This document shows, piece by piece, positions 63,830 to 64,000 of a stretch of DNA of 64,000 nucleotides. The notes under the pieces are model-generated. The model saw nothing but the letters and a program-made list of their open reading frames with translations. It had not been told where the DNA came from and ran no database searches. Origin of the DNA: Mimachlamys varia (lineage: Eukaryota > Mollusca > Bivalvia > Pectinida > Pectinidae); assembly GCA_947623455.1 (NCBI GenBank), contig OX392542.1, positions 9,741,625 through 9,805,624 on the forward strand, written 5' to 3'. Numbering within the stretch: the stretch's first letter is position 1; each line of letters begins with the position of its first letter. The position numbers and the translations under genes were made by a program.

Positions 63830-64000
63830 CTGTATCACACACACAACATGTAAATGTACGACACATAAACGGAGATCATTTAACCCTTAGGGCTGTTCTA
63901 GAATTAACTGTATGGGAGTGGCAGGAGGCACTTTTTCAGAGATGACCCATTAACCATCAAATATTAATACAGATATTTAATATAATGGATGGTAGCTAAT

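Overview
The window is eukaryotic and lies wholly inside one giant gene on the minus strand. I read 81 exons between 63829 (5' side) and 325 (3' side). All are bounded by GT/AG (AC...CT on the plus strand), and all join in a single open frame: 13,378 nt, 4,459 complete codons. There is no start codon with signal peptide, no stop codon, no promoter and no poly(A) signal that I can assign, so both gene ends are outside the window. Intron content (tRNA-derived SINEs, many short inverted-repeat elements, G/C-run elements, 'gtcaaggtca' arrays) and the FN3/Apple architecture suggest a marine bivalve mollusc, perhaps a scallop; that is inference.

Layout, N- to C-terminal (right to left). 63829-27201: a tandem array of a cysteine-rich module of about 197 residues that I do not recognise, called here the ABCD repeat. 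It has one partial copy at the N-terminal edge, twelve copies in succession (the twelfth shortened) and one degenerate terminal copy. Each unit is made of four exons: A (about 210 bp, six Cys including a CC pair), B (43 bp in every separate copy), C (161-173 bp, three Cys) and D (165-180 bp, one Cys). The array ends at a furin-type RRRKRR site (27230-27247). 26423-20987: about 364 residues of unknown type with acidic/helical segments and then Gly/aromatic-rich alternating strands. 20279-325: about ten FN3-like domains of the 'DPESGI...GTTPGG...DxTPP' kind, with one PAN/Apple-like domain at 18244-18476. The product is best described as a very large, probably secreted or surface-attached, glycosylated modular protein; its function cannot be read from the sequence.

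The introns hold most of the DNA. The most unusual pattern is that about thirteen of the 81 exons have a repeated copy of their own splice junction (exon edge plus donor or acceptor) in the flanking intron. Several of these have grown into minisatellites; the largest, 57637-58900, has about 27 copies of a 3' splice site. Other intron content includes non-autonomous DNA-transposon remnants, one of them nested with a TAA target duplication, a 164-bp palindrome, SINE pieces and AT-rich degenerate tandem repeats. No genuine plus-strand gene, tRNA, rRNA or CRISPR array is seen.
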